A program made the translations under genes and the position numbers. DNA of 64,000 nt, from NCBI RefSeq assembly GCF_014805625.2, contig NW_023998464.1, forward strand, positions 124,001 to 188,000, written 5' to 3'. The stretch comes from Glossina fuscipes (taxonomy: Eukaryota > Arthropoda > Insecta > Diptera > Glossinidae). The notes under the pieces are model-generated. The model ran no database searches and was not told where the DNA came from. It saw nothing but the letters and a program-made list of their open reading frames with translations. Shown piece by piece: positions 25,925-39,391 of the stretch (position 1 is the first letter of the stretch; each line of letters starts with the position of its first letter).

Positions 25925-27554
25925 CAGAGAAATCAATTTCAGTAAGAAACACAACTATAGCAGAGTAACGATTCAGTCATCTGTCATCTGGCAAAGAAAA
26001 GTGTTATTTAAAAATTGTTTTCTCTTGTCAGCCAAGAGGAAGGAAAATAAACGACAGGTGAAAGGAAAATTAAAAACATATTTATATGCGACGTAAGTCG
26101 AACTTTATAATACCATCAATAGGTTATATACGGTAGGATCAAATACATAGCTCACATCAAACAGTATAGACCATCACACATCTTTTCGTGTATATCGCAA
26201 ATTGTACGTACTTTCAGTTTTATACGATTTGAAGTAATTGCACAAAGTAAGAGACGCATGCAGTGGTCAAACCTTTAGTCCGCTTTTGGTGACCCTTCAG
26301 TAGATATTTCATTGAAAACAAATTCGAAATTGAGATTGACTGGGTAATCAACTAGGAGCTCTATAATCCTGGCTGGCGCTGGCTGCGCAACTAAAAATAT
26401 AAAAAAAAGTATTTTTTTTTTTTAGCAACTTCAGGTGGAACCCTTAAGGGATTTAGGTTATTTTCGAATCGAACTCTGGGAACTTTCCTTAATTTTAGAT
26501 CGATGAGCGATGAAGGGAACACAGAGACCCATTGCGCACCCATCATTTATGCTACATACGCCGATCAAGAGCATATATTATGACGATGGACATTTCTGCA
26601 ATAGAAAGGCGTTTAGCGCTGACTATCTACTAAAAAGTATTCCTACAAACTGATCAGAAAAGGGTTTGCTAAATGGGAGTATGATTCTTGATGGGAAGAG
26701 CATACGTTTCGACAACTTTTAGCGTACAATTTCAACGTAACATAAAATGTATATATAGCTCTTAGTGTAAAGTTCCAACCATAGCATTCACCTCAATATC
26801 ACAGCTCATTCTAGTATTCAGATCTCATAAGCTGCGATGATATTATTTAAAAACAGTTCTTGCTGTGATTTAAAAGCTTAGCGTAAAGGCGAAATCCGAT
26901 GAAGTAAGGGATTCAGCCACTGCGATGGGCAATCATATCCTAGTCCGTACTCTTCAGATATTTCACATTTTGCTTTTCATTTGCTTTGATCGGTGCAATG
27001 CATCTGATAGTTTTTTCAGTTCTTTTAAGAATATTAAGACATGAAATACTTTTCACACGCTTTCTTCAACAACGAAAGATGGTTCCATTGAAAACTACAT
27101 CTTTTATCCAAAAATAGCCGGAGATTGCGGCAAAAGAAGGACGTACTTTGAAATAAAATAAATTCTCTTGTACTAAGTGCTATTGGCATTAATTTAAGCC
27201 TTCATTGAATGAACTATTATATAAGAGTGGTTGATTCTTTAAAAAAGGTGAAATTTATTTGCTAGAGTTTGGGGAAATTAAACATATGCTGCTGGTAACT
27301 ACTTGCATTGGATGCATTAGTGACTGTGCATATCTTTCAATGTGTGCGATAAATAATATTCGAAACTTTTAAATTAATACGGATTAAAATGTTTGGATGA
27401 ATCGATTGAGTTCAGCAGGCAGTGCTGTAGTGGTTTTTATGAACTAGCAAACAACTTTCAAATATGCAACTAAAAGCACTTAAGCGCCTTATATAAGTAT
27501 ACATAGGTATGTATGTATGGACGTACGACCTTTTATTTTTATATATTATACAAT

Positions 27555-27572
27555 TTATATATATATATATAT
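27555..27572. repeat. Short (AT)n microsatellite
   Basis: An alternating TA tract follows TATTATACAATT in the same AT-only neighbourhood. Confidence 0.7.
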
Positions 27573-28816
27573 GTACTGCCTTTTGATCAAAATATATAAA
27601 TTAATAGCCACAAGGCATCTAAATGGAGAGCGCGTATGTACGTGTAAATGAGAGTACAAGTCCATTTGCTTGATGCCCGTGCTGTAGTTGGAAGTGTGAT
27701 ATGCAAAAAAATTTGGAAATGTATACGTTAATGAGTTGCATGATATGCTAAGCTATGCGCTATGCACATTGTGCCTTTCGCTCGTCCGTTTATTGAAATA
27801 AAACGACTTATCTAGTAGCAGAGGCACATTTCTCTCACTGTGACACGTTTGACACTGTGTTGTAATTATTCAAATGGAAAATTGGGCTGCGGTTGTGTCT
27901 TATTTATGCCAAATTATAACGCAATTTCATAGCCATTAAAAGAGATGCATTAGGTTTGCAACCTGGAGGAATGTATCGAAAGTTTTAAAAAGTATGGTCA
28001 TGTTGCCATTTTGCTGGCCATTGCAGCCATAATCACGTTAGCCATATTTATTTGTGTAGCAAAACAAGTAACAACATTAATATCGACCAATGAATAGTCT
28101 ACGCTACCGCATTTAATGCAGTTCTTCATTTATTTTTATGATGAAACGTCAAAAATTGTAACTTGTTCCGATGTATGGGCATACTTTTTACGTGGGCGTG
28201 TAAGAAAATAAATATTCACGAATAACGCACTTCAAGTATCAGTTAAGAGTTCTTCAAACGAATAATTCCCTATTCACTTGAATTTATATACATACAATGA
28301 ACTCGTTTGTATGTCATAAAAGAGACAATCGCAAATCAATTAAATAACAAAGCATACACACAAAAAACAATTTGTTTATGTTAACAGTAATTTGCTAGCT
28401 GTAAGACATTGAATGGGTTTTTAGACATGCATTCAATAAGAGTTTCTATCGCCTGATACGAAATATTCGTACTATGTATTTCATGTCTGCATAGGGTAGC
28501 AATTTTCTTCATTTTTGTTTATTATATTTATTTTATAATAAGTTTATAATGAGGTCATAAATGCAACTCAGTTGTGTTTTCGATTTAAGTATGTATTCGT
28601 TACTCCCAGTCTGAACAACTATTTCCGTTCATATGCTACATTTATTTTTAAATGTGTTTCTATAAATATTGAACAGCACTAGAAATTGGAAAAGAAATCC
28701 TTTGACTTTTATTGAGTAACATCAGTTATTACTGCAATCTTGCATTAGTATCAGCACTTGCATGGGACAGATGTTGAAGTGCGGCGAAGAGTTATTTTCT
28801 TAATAAACATACTTTT

Positions 28817-28835
28817 TCTTCTTCTTCTTCTTCTT
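28817..28835 (+). repeat. (TTC)n microsatellite
   Basis: About six CTT units are followed by an interrupted GTTCGTCTTC. There is no sign that the tract lies in a coding frame. Confidence 0.85.
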
Positions 28836-29294
28836 GTTCGTCTTCTAAATTTCATCCACTCAACAACAGATGATTCTTTTATTGGCTCATTTGGTTGTAG
28901 ATGTAAATAAACATGTTGTTGTTATTCCACGCGATGAACTTTTCCAATGTTGATAATTTCTTCCACTTGAAGGAGACCATCGATTTGATTGACAATCTTG
29001 TTACAGTCATTATGATGCACACTCTTTAAAGTATAACGCAGTGTTGTTTCTTTCTTTCCCATTCTGAATGTATGTAACGATTACAAAAACAATTGTTGAA
29101 AATGTTTGAAAACTTTCCTTTTCTTTTCAAAATGCAATTCCTGAAGGACATAGCGGATGTAATAAGAGAGGGGGGAAATATTGAAATTGGCAAGAAAAGA
29201 CACAATAATGAAGTACTGACCCACTATTAAATACCCTACACACCCCTGCATCCTACACACTAAACATATAACAATTTTTCAAAGCATCGTGTTA

Positions 29295-29510
29295 TACAGG
29301 AAGTGATCGAAAAGTGGTCTCATCCAAACCATTTTCATTAGCGTTCATATCTGAGTCAAAACACGCCAGCGTGCCAGCGTTGATACGATTTTTTGCTATT
29401 GTATTCAACTTATAGATCTCGATTTTTTTAAAGATATTTTGATGAAATTTTGTGATCTTAACACAATTGCTATTGAATATGGTTCGGATCGGGCTACTTT
29501 TCAGATCCTT
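29295..29510. repeat. Family B repeat, inverted pair
   Basis: The left arm (29305-29345) carries the family core on the minus strand (ATCGAAAAGTGGTCTCATCC, then ACCATTTTCATTAGCGTTC). The right arm (about 29463-29508) carries it on the plus strand (TTGCTATTGAATATGGTTCG, GATCGGGCTACTTTTCAG). The part between them holds the family's TTTTGATGAAATTTTG word on the plus strand. The arms are imperfect but could pair over about 35-40 bp. This could be one copy with inverted termini or two opposed insertions. Confidence 0.5.
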
Positions 29511-32411
29511 TCCAATATAACGCTTGACTTTTTGAAGTGTCGTTGCGTCGTGTATGAACAAATGCATTAAGTGAATTGTTGTAGATTATTTAATGGTGGG
29601 CTGTGTGCTGTGCCTCACAACAGTGTTTTTACTTATTTGTTTGTTTCGCCTAAAAGTTATTTCCTAATTAAATTTCCATTTAACTATCTATTCTTAATGT
29701 TAAATTTCATTTTATTTGTTATTGTTAAAACCAAGTTTAATTCAAAGCACAATGGTGTCGCTTTATCCGCACGACTGGGAAAGAAATCCAAAAAAGGGCT
29801 TAGACGTTGCGATAACAAACATAAAGGAAACAACAAAGAGGATTTTTTTGTGCAGCTTTCTTTTATAAAAAAAGCCTTAAACATTACTTAAGCTCTGACA
29901 TTGGTGAACGCAAAAGATGTTTCCTAAAGCAACAAACCAAAAATATATTAGCTGTTCAAAGAAAAACTTCCCTCCATTCAAACACTTCCCAAGAAAGGAA
30001 AGGATTTTATTTATTCAATCTGATACAAGCACGCAGCAAAAATCGCAATCTATATATATATTTACCGTTGTCAGAAAAAAAAACTAGTCCTTACATTTTG
30101 TGTATTGTGTGTTGTCTGCTATTCAGCTAATAGAAAATTCTGCAGTGCAGTAAACAACCAAATAGCGGTAAGCAGAGAATTCATGGCTGTAAGGATTAAA
30201 TGAAATGCCAAAATCCATTGAATTGAAAAAGTAGAGAAAAAAACATGATATTTAAAATCGTTTATAAGTACGACAAGCAGTTTATGGAACATATGCGACA
30301 ATAAAGAGACTTTTGTGGAAAGCTCCTGCAATACGCAATAGCAATAAAAAGAGTCGCAATAGTTGGAACCTTAACTGAGATGGAATATGGTTTTTGCTTT
30401 TGCTCATTGCTTAACAAAAGTAGCCCCAATTCCAACTAAAACTAATGAACTTAACTGCTGCACTCTCAGGAAATTGCGCGTTAAAGTTCGCATTATAATA
30501 ACGGGATTTACTATTATCACTATCATTATGACTGAGCGCTAGCAACTTACATTATCGGACCTCGATCGCTAATCTAGTCGCTTTAGTTAAATGAGTATCC
30601 TATCGGCATTAAGTTGTCCAGATATTTTCAAAGTGGCCATAGTCGTTCCGAATACGAAACTTTGAATATTGGAAATGCGTTGGCAATCACGAAGTTTAAT
30701 CGCAACAGTTTGCTCACAGCTCTAACTTGGATTGCAATCCATCACTAAAGCCAAATCACTTGGATATCACCAAGATGGATGAAGATTGAGGTTATTTTCG
30801 TTACTTTTTTCTATATTTTCCAATATATTTTCCAAAGTCAATCCTTCTCGTGATTAAGAACGTCAAAGCCCCGGATTTGGCACCTAGGTGTGCTCGCCCA
30901 TTCCCCAATAGATTAATATGATTACGCGTAAAATGTAAATTCTTTCTGCGTAAGTCACAATGGTACTCCTTACTGGGTTAATGATGTTCATGTTGCAACT
31001 GGAATTTATGGGATTTCGGATAACTATTGTGATCCACAAACTGCCTGTAATGGTAAAAGATTTTATTTTAGTTTTGCAAGAGATTCGTAGCTTGAAGGAT
31101 AGCTTTCGCTTTGGTTGTAAATAGTGAACGGGACATGTTCTAATGTTACTTCCTGAAACGAGACAAATTTGGCAATACCGGAAGAAATGCATTAAGAAAT
31201 GCAACCCGATTCATAGGTGTACAAATACTTGAAAATTTTGAAATGACTCGTACCATACCGCTTTTGTTGTGTTTGCCAATCCTGAAAGCAGTTTTTTCTC
31301 TTTAAGAGACCGTAGAATACCATCGCTTGAAAAATATAACGAATTGATTTCAATTGTTTTCCCAAGCCCAAATCAGGCGCCCCGTGACAAAGCAATGAAG
31401 GTATTGTACCTTGTATATCACATAGCAAGATAGATGTGGGCACTCTATCACCACAGGCATGGAGTATTCCCTGTACTTGCCTTGCATTGAATGATCGTTT
31501 TTTCCAAATTAAATGACTGAGGGACCACCTTTGAAATTCATTACAATATGAAAATTTTGAGTGCTTCTGTTAATTTCCAAGTTATGGTTATGTACTTGTA
31601 GGCTTGTTTGTTGAAAAGGATATTTCAAGTTACCAAATTGAGCTATCAAAGTAAGGCATGCAAGTGAAGTGTTCTCTCTTTTTTGGAAAGACTTAAAATC
31701 TGTATCGAATGCATTATCGATTGACGTAGGTCATGTAATTGCCTTCGGTAATAGGAATCTCTACGTCAGGTTTATTATTTGTTTATGATTTCGTACTGCA
31801 TGCACTAGAGCTTTATTGTACAGACTTATCAACTAATAACTGATTTGTTTCATATTTTCATTCATTGCAGTATTTTTTGATAGGCAGTGATACAACAAGA
31901 CTACGGTATATAATGCATTCATTCACATTAATGTACATCCGTTTTATAGCTCACAATCAATGCATTCATACAGTACAAGTACGTATTTGTTGAGTTCCAG
32001 TTTAGAAGGAAATTGTTGTTAATTCTGAATTTATAAATTTGCAAACTCTTTTCATTGGCAAACATAATCTGTCAGAAATAAGTATTTTCTAAGATTAATG
32101 AAAGTAGATAGAATAGAGGTAGAAGTCTAATAAAGAGTTGAGTGCAGTTTTCCTATGCAAAAATTCATTAAAAAGTATTTTTGCTTTTGAATGCCTAAGA
32201 GCTATAAAAACTCTTTATGTATACTTACGAGTAATTCAGATGTAAATCTTTATATGTGAAAGTGAATTTGCGCTATGCACGTATCGTTCATTTGATTGAT
32301 TGGGGTGAAGCTTATACAAACTGTTTGTTTCAGCTCAATGAAGCTGCTTTTATGTTACCATTTCGATAGACTGCGCCTTAGGTCACATCCATCAGACCAA
32401 TTTTGCATGTT
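29511..32411. other. Non-coding DNA, no gene recognised
   Basis: Frames of up to about 106 codons occur on both strands at 29571-29891 and 30884-31204, without recognisable domains. I see nothing that supports a gene. Confidence 0.5.
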
Positions 32412-32580
32412 CTTCTTATTATAATTAATTTAGTCAGCGATATTAATTTTAAGTCTAAAGTCTTCCATTATTAGCATCTTAGGCTATTGGCTTTATTGAA
32501 AACTCTACCGCACCTGAGAGTTGAACCCCACAACTGTTGAGCTGTTAGTGAGTGAGTTCCTCTGCATATTCGGCCATATA
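32412..32580 (-). mobile_element. tRNA-derived SINE, second copy
   Basis: Read on the minus strand, TGGCCGAATATG corresponds to the A-box region. GTGGGGTTCAACTCTC is the B-box region (about 32531-32518). They are followed by AGGTGCGGTAGAGTTTTC, AATAAAGCCAATAGCC and TTAGACTTAAAATTAATATC, ending in an AT-rich TAATTATAATAAG tail. Every block aligns in order with the SINE at 15136-15309, at visibly lower identity. I could not see a target-site duplication, so the insertion is older or its ends have decayed. Confidence 0.75.
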
Positions 32581-34657
32581 ATATTTATTTAAGGCCTTTA
32601 AGTTATTCAATAATATTCAAATTGAATTTTATTCGTTTATCGAAGAATTAAATAATGAATTGAAAATCATCTTCAAAAGCTAGACAATTGTGAGCAAATA
32701 CATTCAACTCAACTTGGCCTCCTTTGCAGAAATCTAAAAGTCCCCTATAATGTAATTTTCTTAGCGGATTCCTTCTATACCAGCAAATGGAATTACTCTT
32801 ATTTCTCCATGTTACTGATCTTGTACGCAAAACAATAAAATACAAAATATGTTACGTTGTGATCAGTTGTCAGGTTTCTGCAATGCCTGGAAGTGGTAAT
32901 GGAAATGGTATATGTAACAGGAATTTCAAAGGATTTCTAAATGTCATCATGTTCATCTGTTATGCAAAAAACAACAAACTTATATTCGCCTTAAGACGTA
33001 TCGTTCTTACCCATCATCCCTCCGCAGAATATAAAAAATGCCAAAGTTTTTCATCAAATATCAACATTCAGTGCTATGTTTACATGTTCCGATCTTTGTG
33101 ATGTCTTTGGCAAATGTATGCACAAGCTTGTCGTTCGGTCTCTTGTATACGCTAAGAATTGGAGTTTTTCGACTATCGGCTTTACATACGAACAAATTGC
33201 GTATAAGTCATCTCAGAATGTTTTGTTAATGAAACATTTTCTATTTTATTATTTATATACTTTGGGCGATTATTTCACGTACGTTTCTAGGAATTGCAAA
33301 TGCTACGGCTAACCTTCAACGGTGAATGTGAATATGTGCGAGACATAGTTCACACTAAAAATTCTAAATTTCTGCCTTAGTAATCTACAAGAGTGCTCAA
33401 TAACCTGCTGTGGTGATATAATTTTCGTTTACTTCATTCGCTTGCATTGTTTAAAAAAAATGCATTTGTAGTCGTCCGTTCAGTATAACTTGCTGCATGA
33501 TAACTGCAATTACATAATATTATCGTTACCAAAAATTTCGCAATGATATCTTTTTACATAATTCACATTTTTTAAATTATGCAGATATACACACACATTC
33601 GCGAGTACAAATGTCTGCACCAACTTGCATGCGCTTGCCCGTGTTTGTGCGAATTTCCGGAGGATTTTTTTTTTTTTTCTTCCTTAATTATATTGATGTA
33701 AACACATGTCTTTGTTGCGGATGTGATAATTAATGTAATGAAGTGATACAATGTGTTATGATATGAGTTTCAAGAACGCATACATTGTATACTTGCAACG
33801 CCCGCAATTTACTTACACTAATAAGGATATATGCATGAATTCTCGTTTATTCACACAAGACCACAATTTAATTTGCATATGGATGAAGGACCATACAAAG
33901 AGATATCAATGACACGATTTTTTACAACATAAAATGATATAATGACGTAAACGATAATATTCTTTAGGCTTTCTGTCACTACGTAAAATGTTAAATATAT
34001 TTAACAAACAAAAACTGAATACTTCTTTGTTAAAATTCACCATGAAGACGCCGACAGCAATTTATTTTAAAATAATTACGTATTCAAAGTAAGTGCGCAA
34101 TTTTATAAAGAATTCGGTTAAAATGTTTTGGTTAAGCTTAAAAAATGTTTTTAAAGTACAACAATTAAGCAATGTGAGAGCTTTTGTCTTCTCACCTGGA
34201 ATTGTGTGATTGCTCCTCGTAATTAATCGTCGACGGCTTTTTCGTATGACATCTGCTTTGTCAGCTTATCATTTTTTATACAAGGAACTTGCTGTTGGGA
34301 TTAGGAAACCTGCTCTCCTATGAAATTTATTTTCAAATTGTTTTCGAATAAAAAAAATCTCTCTCTCTGGCTTATTATTTATCCTATATCGAACTCCGAA
34401 GCTGATAGAGGTAATTCAATTTGTTCATGACACTCACAAACGCACACATTTCAATGATTTGCGTACGTAAGATCAGTTTCAGAATAGGAATTATCAGTGC
34501 GATCATCTAAGGTACAGGCAAGCAGGAGATTGTTGAAACAGCACATGAGAATAAACAACTGCAACCAGGTAATTCTCTGCGCCGTAAGAGTTACTCAAAA
34601 ATTTCGAGTATTACAGTCCCCGAGGGCACTGAGATTAAATTTCCATATAGCGGTTGC
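32581..34657. other. Non-coding DNA, no gene recognised
   Basis: Overlapping frames at 32787-33312 in three registers share no known domain, and none is clearly longer than expected by chance. A T-run lies near 33667-33679. Confidence 0.45.
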
Positions 34658-35158
34658 ATGTGCAAAACACTTAACACAGATAGAAGTACGTATACGAATG
34701 ATATGGAAGCAGTTGTTTGTGATGAAGTGGATGCAAAAGTAGGAACACAACTACGGCTTAAAAGGTGTTCTTTACGATTTCGCCATTCCAAGCGGCGCTT
34801 GTTTTTACAAATGGAGTTGCACGACGGTTGCTATATTTTCCTAAACTTAAAGGTGACGATTCTTTACAGAGACCAGAGCAAAGGCGAAAAACGTCATTAT
34901 GTATGGAAACTGAGTCGCATCTGGAACAGCATAATCTTCTTGCCTCATTTGATCCTATCTGTTTGCCTTACGGTTTGCCTAAGCACTCACATCTGTTCTG
35001 GTTTTTGTAGTTATAGCAAGAAAATACAAATAGATGTCTTCTTGGCAAGTTGCATTGCTATATATCCGCGAATGACGTTAGAAAGTAAGGAAATTTCAAT
35101 ATCAAAAAATTTTCCTATACAAGGAAAACGAGATATATACGTTAACTCAGTTTCTTAA
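34658..35158 (+). CDS. Unrecognised 166-codon open frame, doubtful gene
   Basis: This is the second-longest uninterrupted ATG frame in the window after the peroxiredoxin. The product is basic in its first half (RLKRCSLRFRHSKRR), has a hydrophobic stretch rich in Leu, Ile and Cys at about residues 90-115, and ends in a Lys/Ile-rich tail. I recognise no family, motif or conserved spacing of cysteines. Another frame overlaps it at 34765-35010. It may be chance, an exon fragment or a lineage-specific gene. I list it so that it can be checked, not because function is supported. Confidence 0.12.
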   Translation: MCKTLNTDRSTYTNDMEAVVCDEVDAKVGTQLRLKRCSLRFRHSKRRLFLQMELHDGCYIFLNLKVTILYRDQSKGEKRHYVWKLSRIWNSIIFLPHLILSVCLTVCLSTHICSGFCSYSKKIQIDVFLASCIAIYPRMTLESKEISISKNFPIQGKRDIYVNSVS

Positions 35159-35875
35159 ACGCCACCTGTCGGTAAGTGTGTGACTAGTAAACCGATCGGG
35201 ATCAATTTCTCATTCAAAATGCAGATTCTTACGAACATCAGAGCAGTAGGTTTTCAGAAATATCGTACGGGTCAAGTGTCGAGCTATATGATATATATTT
35301 GTTGCATTATATCATTAAAATCAATGTGTAATGTCCAAGCCTTAATGCTTGCCCGTTCGGCGTAAAATCAGAGGATCGTCAAATTGTCTTAAGGCGAAAC
35401 TGGCTTTTTTACTTATAAGCATCACTAGCGACATTCACTCCTAGTTTCCGTTCCGTAAGAAAAATAAAGCTACATTTTCCAGTTATTGAATTCCATTTTA
35501 CACTTTACATGCGTAGGTATAGGCAGACGATTAGATTTAGTTCTTAATCACGGAAGACAAAGGAAAGTGCGCTGTATAGATGAATCTTTGTATTCTCTCT
35601 CGACGCAAATCTTTTCCAGGCAATAAAAAATTTTCAATTTATTTTACAAATCTTCGCTCTACTTATATATATATAAGTAAATGATTAGATTATGGCATGT
35701 CCTATAGCAGAAGGTTGTAGGGTCGAGGGAATACAAGTAAATAGTCATAATATCTGTTTGCATTAAGTTTTAAATTGCGTGTTTACGAAATATTTTGCAA
35801 ATTCGCGGCAAAAAAATACTTAAGAATACTCTTGAATAAGTCAGAGTAAATAAAATAAGTAAAAAACCAGTACTT
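35159..35875. other. Non-coding DNA with a perfect AT palindrome
   Basis: A perfect 18-bp palindrome, ACTTATATATATATAAGT, occurs at about 35659-35676. Nothing else is recognisable. Confidence 0.45.
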
Positions 35876-36609
35876 AATACACCTATCACCAAAGAGTGAG
35901 GGGCATATTCATTTTGGCAAAACGTCTGCAACCTCGGAAGAAATCTTCGGAGATTCCATAAACTGTATATAATTTTGATCAGAATTAAACTCTGAATCGA
36001 TGTACATATGTCCCTCTATCCATCTGTGCAGAAACATTCTTGCTGCCAAATCTCGCTTGGTATTGAAAATGAGCCAAGCCGTTGAAAGGATACACCTACA
36101 GTACTATGTAAAGTGAGAACACTTCTGTTGTGCAAGGACTAAAAAATCGTTTCTTTGACCGTTACTCGTAAACTATAGCAAATAAAAGTCCAAGAACTTG
36201 AATTTGTTCTATGGCGATGCTATAAAATTTAATTTTTTTTAATACTTTTATAACGCGCAGAAGCAAGTTTCAAAAACTCCATAAAGTATAGAACTGCTTG
36301 GGCAGTTTCAAATTTCGAATACACTTAAGTATGTTCCTCTGTCCGTCTGCGCAATTGTGTAGTAGTATTCCCCCGTTCGCAAAAATAAAGATGGCGCTAG
36401 TGCGCTTACAGAAAAATTTGAAAATGACCCAAGCTTTTGAAAGAACACGCCCACACGTGTATATTATAACAAAAACTGTGACCATGTTTCGTTTACCGGT
36501 TTCTCTTGCTTATTACTCATAAAGTAAAACGCATACATAGCATAAATTTTCAGTTTTATTCTACGAATAGAAAAAATCAACCGCGCCCATACAGCATTGT
36601 AGAGTATGA
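35876..36609 (+). mobile_element. DINE-1-like element, tandem dimer
   Basis: Monomer one (about 35876-36200) shows ACACCTATCACCAAAGAGTG, GGGGCATATTCATTTTGG, ATTCCATAAACTGTATATAA, TTTTGATCAG and TGTACATATGTCCCTCTATC, the classic DINE-1 core order. Its 3' part reads GAGCCAAGCCGTTGAAAGGA and ends ACTCGTAAACTATAGC. Monomer two (about 36201-36609) repeats this: CGCAGAAGCAAG, AACTCCATAAAGTATAG, CTCTGTCCGTCTGCG, GACCCAAGCTTTTGAAAGAA and ACTCATAAAGTAAAACGC. The two units are diverged but in the same order and direction. No protein is encoded; any open frame here belongs to the repeat. Confidence 0.72.
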
Positions 36610-39391
36610 AAATGTAGTCCTTTTCTTTTTTTTTTTTTTGGGATCAAGCTGGTGGGAATAAAAGATTCGGTCAACAACGAGTATAATTTTCTTGTTCAAA
36701 CTTCATTTTTATTGTTAAACGTGCAGAATAAAAACATTCTTTATAAATATAAACATATACACATATACACATATATATTTCACTTAAGTATATACACAAG
36801 AACAGATATACATAAAAGCACAATATGACCGAATGCAAGGCAATTATTCACAGAGAACTGCTTAAATGAACTTTTGAATTTTTCCTGTGCTCTGAACATT
36901 GTGTCCAGAATATAAAAGAGCCTATAAGTACAATATATGCACAATAAATGTAAACAATGCTCGTATTATTGCATTGTTGTATATTTATGCGCACTTAGAT
37001 TTTTACTTACATGTGAAAAATAATATTTTAGGCAAGCGTTGAAATGTTTTTCCTTTGGAATAAAATCAAGCAACAACACAAATATGTGTGAGATTAAGGA
37101 AAAAGTTCGAGGATTCTTTCCCAATTGAAAGCTTTGAAGCCGCATAAGAATATTAACCCTGTGTGTGTGTGTATGTGTGTGTGATGGGTTACTCCACCAA
37201 ATAACGATGGACGGGGAATATTTATAAATATAAAGATTGCACATATTTAGATTGGAAAAACGTTTTTGAATATCGGCGAAAAAACGCTAAGAACTTTTTC
37301 CTTAACGTGTTGAATGTTATATTATATATGATATGTTCAGAACTACTTCCTGTATAATAATGCGAGCATGTATAAGTATCGCACTCACACTCATAAGTTA
37401 TTCTGTTTTCTTTCCACTCGGTGATATAATATACTTTCCATTCGATTTGTAACACTTATTACGAATATGAATTTCTGACCTTTAATCCTTTTCAAATTTA
37501 CAAACGCTATCGCAAACTCACAGAACAGATTCACGGGTTAGACGTTCAATATAAGCTCAGAGGAAAGTAAGGCTTCTTATATGAGCTTAGTTCGAAGAGT
37601 AATGAGAAAACATTCCATCGAGGAGTATAGTGGCATGAGTTTCTTTACTCAGCTTTCAGGTTAAGATTCCTAGGGTAAACAGATCGCAAGCCGCAGACGA
37701 CCACGTGGATATGGACGAATCGTTTCAGGATATGGCTTATGGTCACAAAAAATATACTCTTTATTGTGGCCTAACACATACATGTGGAACTTACAAACCT
37801 ATTGACAAAATTAATATGTCTCTATTCTCTTGCGGCAGATATAAAAAAAAATATTTCGAGCTTCTAATCAATATGTGTGTGAATCAATCAGAAATTTGTA
37901 ATAAAATTACAATAAAACCCAATAAATTAAAACCTAAATAACTGAATTGATTTCAAAATTGATTTTAAACTAATTACCACTCTCAAAGTAAAACAAGTAA
38001 GGGAGCTGTGTTTCCCTTAGGCAGAATGCAAAGTAAAAGATTCAGCTTTCATTCCCTATACCAGTTATGGAAAGGATATATAGCAAGTTTATGCGATTGC
38101 ATGTAGTATAAGGAAGAGCTTAAGATGATTGATTCCGAATTTTCTTTTCTTTACATATATATGTCCATCTATCCATGTACACATACTTGGTTAACATACG
38201 AAATTTCCGATATATATTCCCGAAATTTGCAGCACTGCTCGATTTTGGTTTCACGACGAAAGATGTTGAATGTGCATTGAATCGCATAATATTTACGACC
38301 GCATTAATTAATGTTAATCTTCCTCTCTAAAAATCGGTAGATAGTAGTATTATAGTATTATGAATAATCAATACAGGTAGAAAGTTTAAACCAGATGGGA
38401 TCATTTTTGAAATTTTCGAAACATTCTCACACAAAGTAAGACTCCACATGAGAACAAAATCTAATTATAGTAAAATATTCTACGATAAAAGTTGACCCAA
38501 TATAGTGATTTCGTACGTTAATGTAATGCATTTAGTTAGGAGTTTTAAATCACTTGAAAACAGCAGGCTACAAAAAGGAGTTCGAAACCATGGGAACAAC
38601 CGCAACAAATTTTTACATTACCCATTATATAGAAATATATGTAACCCGCAAGTGCATGTTGGTTATACAATCGCAAAAAAATCGATAAGGACTCATTCTT
38701 CAAGTATTCACCTCATCGGCCACGAATTGAAAAGAACTTAGTTTAAAGCATGATCTGTCATCAATTAGCAAACATGCATTCATGGATACAATATACTTGC
38801 TTACATAAGGTCTCAGAAGTACACGAATTTAAAGCAATTTAGTTACTGATGTAAAAAACTCTCATTTCTTGTTGGTTTTCGTCATGGCTTTGCTATCTGT
38901 ACTACCTGCTCGTTCAAAACGAAAAATGTCTCGCAGAGAATGATTCATTCTTTAAGTTAACAGAGGCTATGCGGACTCTTTCTGCTTTTTGCTATTCGGC
39001 AAAGGCTTTTCTGCAGAACATCGTCGCTAAATCCATCTTTGTGGCTTATAAAAAAGAGTGAAAACTAACACTAACATAATCAATTGGTAGATTTGCTCGC
39101 TCGTTCTCGCTTAGTGCTATGCTTTCCTTGCAAAAACCGTGGTTGGTACCGAAGGCATACAGATTGTAAACTACAACTTATCAAAATTATGGCTGCGTTG
39201 CGTATCTGTTATCAAAACGGGCCGTTATGATTGATGCCAATATTATCCAGTGCAACATATCATTAATGTTACCAATCTTACGGATTTTTAATTTACATCA
39301 AATGGAAAGTAAGTAAAAACATTATAACATTAATTGCTTTACACCACAGTACAATTATTTTTATGACGGCTTTTCAAGATGAGACGTTACA
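36610..39391. other. Non-coding DNA with simple repeats
   Basis: It holds a T-run near 36628-36640, CACATA-type repeats near 36750-36775 and a (GT)n tract near 37160-37183. ATGTCCATCTATCCATG near 38160 is reminiscent of a DINE-1 core but lacks the flanking blocks. No gene is recognised. Confidence 0.45.

Larger units (their letters stand above)
19911..29294. other. Long non-coding stretch with microsatellites
   Basis: About 9.4 kb without a recognised gene. The largest frames (20702-21061 minus, 119 codons; 20751-21089 plus, 112 codons) overlap on opposite strands across a T-rich block and look fortuitous. Direct-repeat words GTGGGTGTCTTAAAATGAACT and GTGGGCGTCGTAAAATGCTTG lie at about 21073-21123. 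Microsatellites are listed separately. Confidence 0.5.

Noticed and set aside
36298..36522. Open frames on both strands at 36270-36522 that look conserved with the frame at 3551-3775
   Set aside because: The similarity is explained by both lying in copies of the same DINE-1-like repeat.
38150..38250. Further DINE-1-like copy (ATGTCCATCTATCCATG)
   Set aside because: Only the single core word is present. The flanking blocks seen in accepted copies are missing.
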